Positions 7,301-7,464 of a stretch of 7,464 bases of DNA are shown piece after piece; position 1 is the stretch's first letter; each line of letters starts with the position of its first letter. The position numbers and the translations under genes are program-made. The notes under the pieces were generated by a model that ran no database searches, was not told the DNA's origin, and saw nothing but the letters and a program-made list of their open reading frames with translations. Origin of the DNA: T3SED10-260 sp035363255 (lineage in GTDB: Bacteria > Caldisericota > Caldisericia > UBA6126); NCBI GenBank assembly GCA_035363255.1, contig DAOSES010000039.1:1-7464 (forward strand), given 5' to 3'.

Positions 7301-7464
7301 TCATCTCCGAATTTGAAACTTTACCCGTAATGATTACTGCTTACAAATACGGCGACGACAACAACGATCGTTCCTTCCGACCTCTATACAATTTTGGCAA
7401 CAACGTCCCTCAGTACTCTCACGAAGTTTATCTCGCTGGTCAGAAGTTTATTGAAGTTGCTCCC
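1234..7464 (+). CDS. Giant secreted surface protein with divergent calcium-loop cassette repeats, 5' part
   Basis: From ATG 1234 the frame stays open to the last base, giving at least 2,077 codons; the C-terminus lies beyond the window. It begins with a Sec signal peptide (residues 1-29). Residues about 30-350 form an aromatic-rich region with no family I recognise. Residues 370-990 carry a divergent cassette (GE.IYR ... GDxRL ... T.V) with dockerin/EF-hand-like calcium loops at 795-806 and 901-912. An Ig-like stretch covers about 1105-1173. Residues 1174-2077 are Asp/Asn/Tyr/Trp-rich and include a WWWFWY cluster (1674-1679) and a canonical EF-hand-type loop (1950-1961). No transmembrane segment follows the signal peptide, and no protease, glycosidase or other catalytic motif is recognisable. 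A structural, adhesive or S-layer-like extracellular role is inferred from size, export and composition; anchoring cannot be judged. The start overlaps the preceding small frame by ATGA. Existence as one gene is certain unless interrupted downstream; function is unknown. Confidence 0.93.
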   Translation, partial: MKKALSCLVVILMAASILQVGLTTTPVKAAENKNGTFLAVRFVPVGFDRDGKELDGNRDFPWQRTGERVWGRVGYPMPDSLTAVGSPFPGVDANGRGFYPQINIPAKSFDASNPNDIPTDTVPLFWTDFYLDVNPAGGRSQQTERWYAVYDSAGQLWFDADGRFNDARYYEPADPHNMNGIYISESCKNNPLARVDPNTGNNTQGPYILNPKNPRFSALGHMLDEDGNTRIYFWDKNRTQRIFRLGWSDMPDFYAGTDVQGSLITTTRAYNGTDWDATRAYPLIDFVYWGTGSQYDIDANGDPQVVSPIHNPTTNNTNTPPKNGYTWYYWISRPMGDPAPDYLVDMRVLPGDELHTDNVSTAMQMKSKSFTNFDGDTNYYAAVSPYNPGEYIYRKGGSSHYNGGFQNSLYLVQAGDIRLTPVSVYNNGEVRNYPINTVVKLTDWDCAHSWGVSYNPATYDPLNPSIGGRVNLTVHPKFHELFRFVVNFDQTRTPPEHYGRRLRAMDDEVHVENIQTPSDLGLFSADNKVRGWHSYQPGEWIYREGNHPNSSQMTDLLNGVVSIGDYRLSNVNAWVHPNTLKIDQTLGTLNSDVSVYLGGQVEGQTVTRVHGDLLILAEVLWGGCNHPAYNLSVESDVWQGMVPSVTAASLHSPNGDVKVSAQTIQKNTVLDPDGSRFNIPATTFQNVNLKYREYIGVQLWKDDGIDNHLGQNYPNDPNSGKQADKLVAYNLSDDYKAGRVGEEFIGSNNMVYTEKDLGRKLHSFPTDVMFYDTDTQNNQIQGFATYGCGEAIYRDVDGNALVSSGDIRLTQVTITINNNVITYKADTRVSPGDADVAMVLRPFPHHIYAFFDKAWPEKDIPLNWTYDVGEEIYQLTQDWYNTNFTISTTNTYWMMSSLFFDTDQDGLVSIGDIIIFDYNNITPPGYVVGPTYYDLGTAYTTPTNLVMDPVRNVVYVKGISATDSTIVEPHDFRLNRSYNYLPYTRVEASHTDNGHSVMVANLAAIQDTTKRDQILVYHPVFGPIELAVRITPYTVRLENTRLTDVNISDVSYICGSVVGEKLDLWTNENPVYGLSMGKNSNFRYIDWEVFPSASLGLNVKIDRTLKVEQTSQIDVSVDPAPKPGYWEDGNFIPGEKVYVMIRNVEGPGGVKLYETMKVVTAENPVATFQFTPYRGSCPPSGQSAGWKRTISSSRYVLKDYDLRVRIVAVKDEGGVKDPAPQTYYIDSKGNTKAMPIIDPFWRMHDNTNFRAGQANGNVAWNPPAYNVPTFPEELMNTFDCFDQKRYEVAPEDLEFISSKKCMQVLDQRFPNLQLTLVDDDNLHDVNDPAGMRLSVPTGEEVAVMYDATGAGIDYMFTGWLKGRVTGHVYGDTSKAPISVEGTEENPIRVIVQVHTDGTYLFWHWEDIGDHEGMLDSGDNLYTPYTLSPTGRTPGYIYVRERPNFNDNDCSIGTANCNFGGTGFKQLNYITRNDKFGAFEVLTLGVPTYMMNYGERSATDDGGEIQVAVLPRDAASKLKVRVYTYNLTFDYNSTIQHPPYFIVDERPADPDMFNDDLHRLNSFYTMGVDYVGVKEYKVLPPDPYVNFAELSIVDHALQNSRVNYTAGANPTSRLNVPTPQIQAPYNPLILDVGRDFRGYPGGQTHTGRVQGSVTASGVTRSTQDHSGWNAYPAIWWWFWYNNVNLNNFTDFNKLGTEFFPLTDYGFYFIVKDMDGRHLTFDQTAPIDYRIRRMVISGEFAQPKVFDTVRNKVQAEYEYNGLRHVPIAYDWTGEIIIDAANANEYEHAWGTNWVNVDRDGGLYDVTNEYLADSRRLDYRGLQNVFRFEEIIPIGHGIVNIQVTLWDGTLKIFQDCCAEPPTDGVDIHALTVEADVNVVTADQDNKVAVTVTEYEPMQAVQAANDAFVYVWQDRGVLNPRTKLYDGAGDGWVTNPPTSSDFSGLAPQFFREDDLNNDGKISFADYETEIIGTYDMATNTWAGGVIDARTFQRNNGQYIFDLSATNGAMVTTTGLDFGGRKGDPDHVISEFETLPVMITAYKYGDDNNDRSFRPLYNFGNNVPQYSHEVYLAGQKFIEVAP
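2341..2568 (+). repeat. Cassette repeat copy 1 (residues 370-445)
   Basis: Reads NFDGD, then YNPGEYIYR (E390), then QAGDIRLTPV (D416), then NTVVKLTDWD (T437). E-to-D spacing is 26 and D-to-T spacing is 21. The segment before GDIRL (GGFQNSLYLVQ) lacks the Asp/Asn ligands of a calcium loop, so this copy probably keeps the fold without the metal site. Confidence 0.75.
2791..3018 (+). repeat. Cassette repeat copy 2 (residues 520-595)
   Basis: Reads LFSADN, then YQPGEWIYR (E539), then NGVVSIGDYRLSNV (D565), then IDQTLGTLNSDVSV (T585). E-to-D spacing is 26 and D-to-T is 20, nearly identical to copy 1 and of the same overall length (76 residues). The loop TDLLNGVVSIGD keeps N-G at positions 5-6 and D at 12 but lacks acidic ligands at positions 1 and 3. 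Confidence 0.75.
3538..3738 (+). repeat. Cassette repeat copy 3 (residues 769-835)
   Basis: Reads MFYDTD, then YGCGEAIYR (E790), then the calcium-like loop DVDGNALVSSGD (795-806), IRLTQV, and DTRVSPGDAD (T827). E-to-D spacing shrinks to 16 because the loop follows IYR directly; D-to-T is 21 as in copy 1. This is the most complete statement of the motif. The Pro of PGE is replaced by Cys. Confidence 0.8.
3616..3651 (+). other. EF-hand/dockerin-like calcium loop, residues 795-806
   Basis: DVDGNALVSSGD has D at 1, D at 3, N at 5, V at 8, S at 9 and D at 12. Gly6 is replaced by Ala. The pattern matches the dockerin-type variant of the EF-hand loop; calcium binding is inferred. Confidence 0.6.
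3778..3993 (+). repeat. Cassette repeat copy 4, partly divergent (residues 849-920)
   Basis: Reads AFFDKA, then YDVGEEIYQ (E870), a 20-residue Thr/Asn/Trp-rich insertion, then the loop DTDQDGLVSIGD (901-912) followed by III instead of IRL. E-to-D spacing is 42. The T.V strand is not clear. The calcium loop is canonical here although the flanking strand has drifted. Confidence 0.65.
3934..3969 (+). other. Canonical EF-hand/dockerin-like calcium loop, residues 901-912
   Basis: DTDQDGLVSIGD has all expected positions: D1, D3, D5, G6, V8, S9, D12. Dockerin-type loops use the same spacing. Calcium binding is a family-based inference. Confidence 0.75.
4072..4194 (+). repeat. Cassette repeat copy 5, degenerate (residues 947-987)
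   Basis: VVYVKGISATDST is followed by IVEPHDFRLNRS (D971) and YLPYTRVEAS (T985), matching the IYR, GDIRLT and DTRV elements of copy 3 in order. D-to-T spacing is shortened to 14 and no calcium loop remains. Similarity is by eye and weak. Confidence 0.45.
4477..4584 (+). repeat. Possible remnant cassette (copy 6) leading into the Ig-like stretch
   Basis: VKIDRTLKVEQTSQIDVSV (4528-4584) resembles LKIDQTLGTLNSDVSV of copy 2 (2971-3018), and NFRYIDW 21 residues earlier sits where GDYRLSN would be. The GE.IYR part is missing or unrecognisable, so this may be a remnant or an independent beta strand. Confidence 0.3.
4546..4752 (+). other. Ig-like beta-rich stretch, residues about 1105-1173
   Basis: The segment has alternating hydrophobic strands typical of a bacterial Ig-like fold: IDVSVDPAP, then PGEKVYVMIRN, GGVKLYETMKV and ATFQFTPY. 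It separates the cassette-bearing half from the C-terminal half. No Pfam family can be assigned by eye. Confidence 0.45.
6253..6270 (+). other. WWWFWY aromatic cluster, residues 1674-1679
   Basis: Six consecutive aromatic residues (four Trp) occur in YPAIWWWFWYNN, flanked by polar Asn-rich sequence. It is too short for a membrane helix. It may form a buried core strand or an exposed carbohydrate- or surface-binding patch. Confidence 0.7.
7081..7116 (+). other. Canonical EF-hand-type calcium loop, residues 1950-1961
   Basis: DLNNDGKISFAD has D1, N3, D5, G6, I8, S9 and D12. It is isolated from the N-terminal cassettes and is not preceded by GE.IYR; about 25 residues earlier lies DGAGDGWV, a second acidic-Gly turn that lacks D12. 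It is probably a dockerin-like or standalone calcium loop. Confidence 0.7.

Noticed and set aside
1..7464. tRNA, rRNA, CRISPR array, insertion sequence or prophage features
   Set aside because: No cloverleaf, rRNA core sequence, direct-repeat/spacer pattern, transposase motif or terminal inverted repeat was seen on either strand.

Overview
The window is bacterial. It holds the end of one secreted-protein gene, a short intergenic stretch of uncertain content, and the 5' part of one very large secreted-protein gene, all on the + strand. Gene starts are preceded by AG-rich Shine-Dalgarno sequences. The first gene ends in a copper-amine-oxidase-N-terminal-like ('stalk') domain, a family frequent in Firmicutes and in several anaerobic or thermophilic lineages such as Atribacterota and Caldisericota. 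That hints at such a host, but the window has no taxonomic marker and I cannot name the organism.

Layout: (1) 2-703 is the 3' end of a gene encoding Ig-like repeats followed by a two-half-repeat stalk domain. (2) 704-772 holds a 13-bp perfect inverted repeat with a T-rich loop that overlaps a smaller, mutually exclusive hairpin. (3) 773-1237 is an open frame of unknown function that overlaps the next start codon as ATGA. It may be a real small gene, or it may be the regulatory leader of the next gene, because two sigma70-like promoter candidates and several small hairpins lie inside it. (4) 1234-7464 is one uninterrupted reading frame of at least 2,077 codons that runs off the window end. It has a clear Sec signal peptide and a good ribosome binding site.

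The large frame is the main content. It fills 83% of the window, and all antisense and off-frame ORFs beneath it are shadows. The predicted protein is extracellular, rich in Asp, Asn, Tyr and Trp, and has about 12 scattered cysteines after the signal peptide. Its N-terminal half carries a divergent cassette that I could align by eye in three good copies and two or three weaker ones. The cassette reads: an F..D element, then Y.xGE.IYR, a calcium-loop-like stretch, (V)S.GDxRL(T/S), and about 21 residues later T.V. In two copies the loop is at or near a canonical EF-hand/dockerin-type calcium loop, and in others the calcium ligands are lost. The C-terminal half is not obviously made of this cassette, but contains an Ig-like stretch, an unusual WWWFWY cluster and another canonical EF-hand-type loop.

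The two secreted proteins may form a cell-surface module, with the giant protein acting as a structural, adhesive or S-layer-like component stabilised by calcium. That role is inference. No catalytic motif or anchor is visible, and the C-terminus, where an anchor would be expected, lies outside the window.
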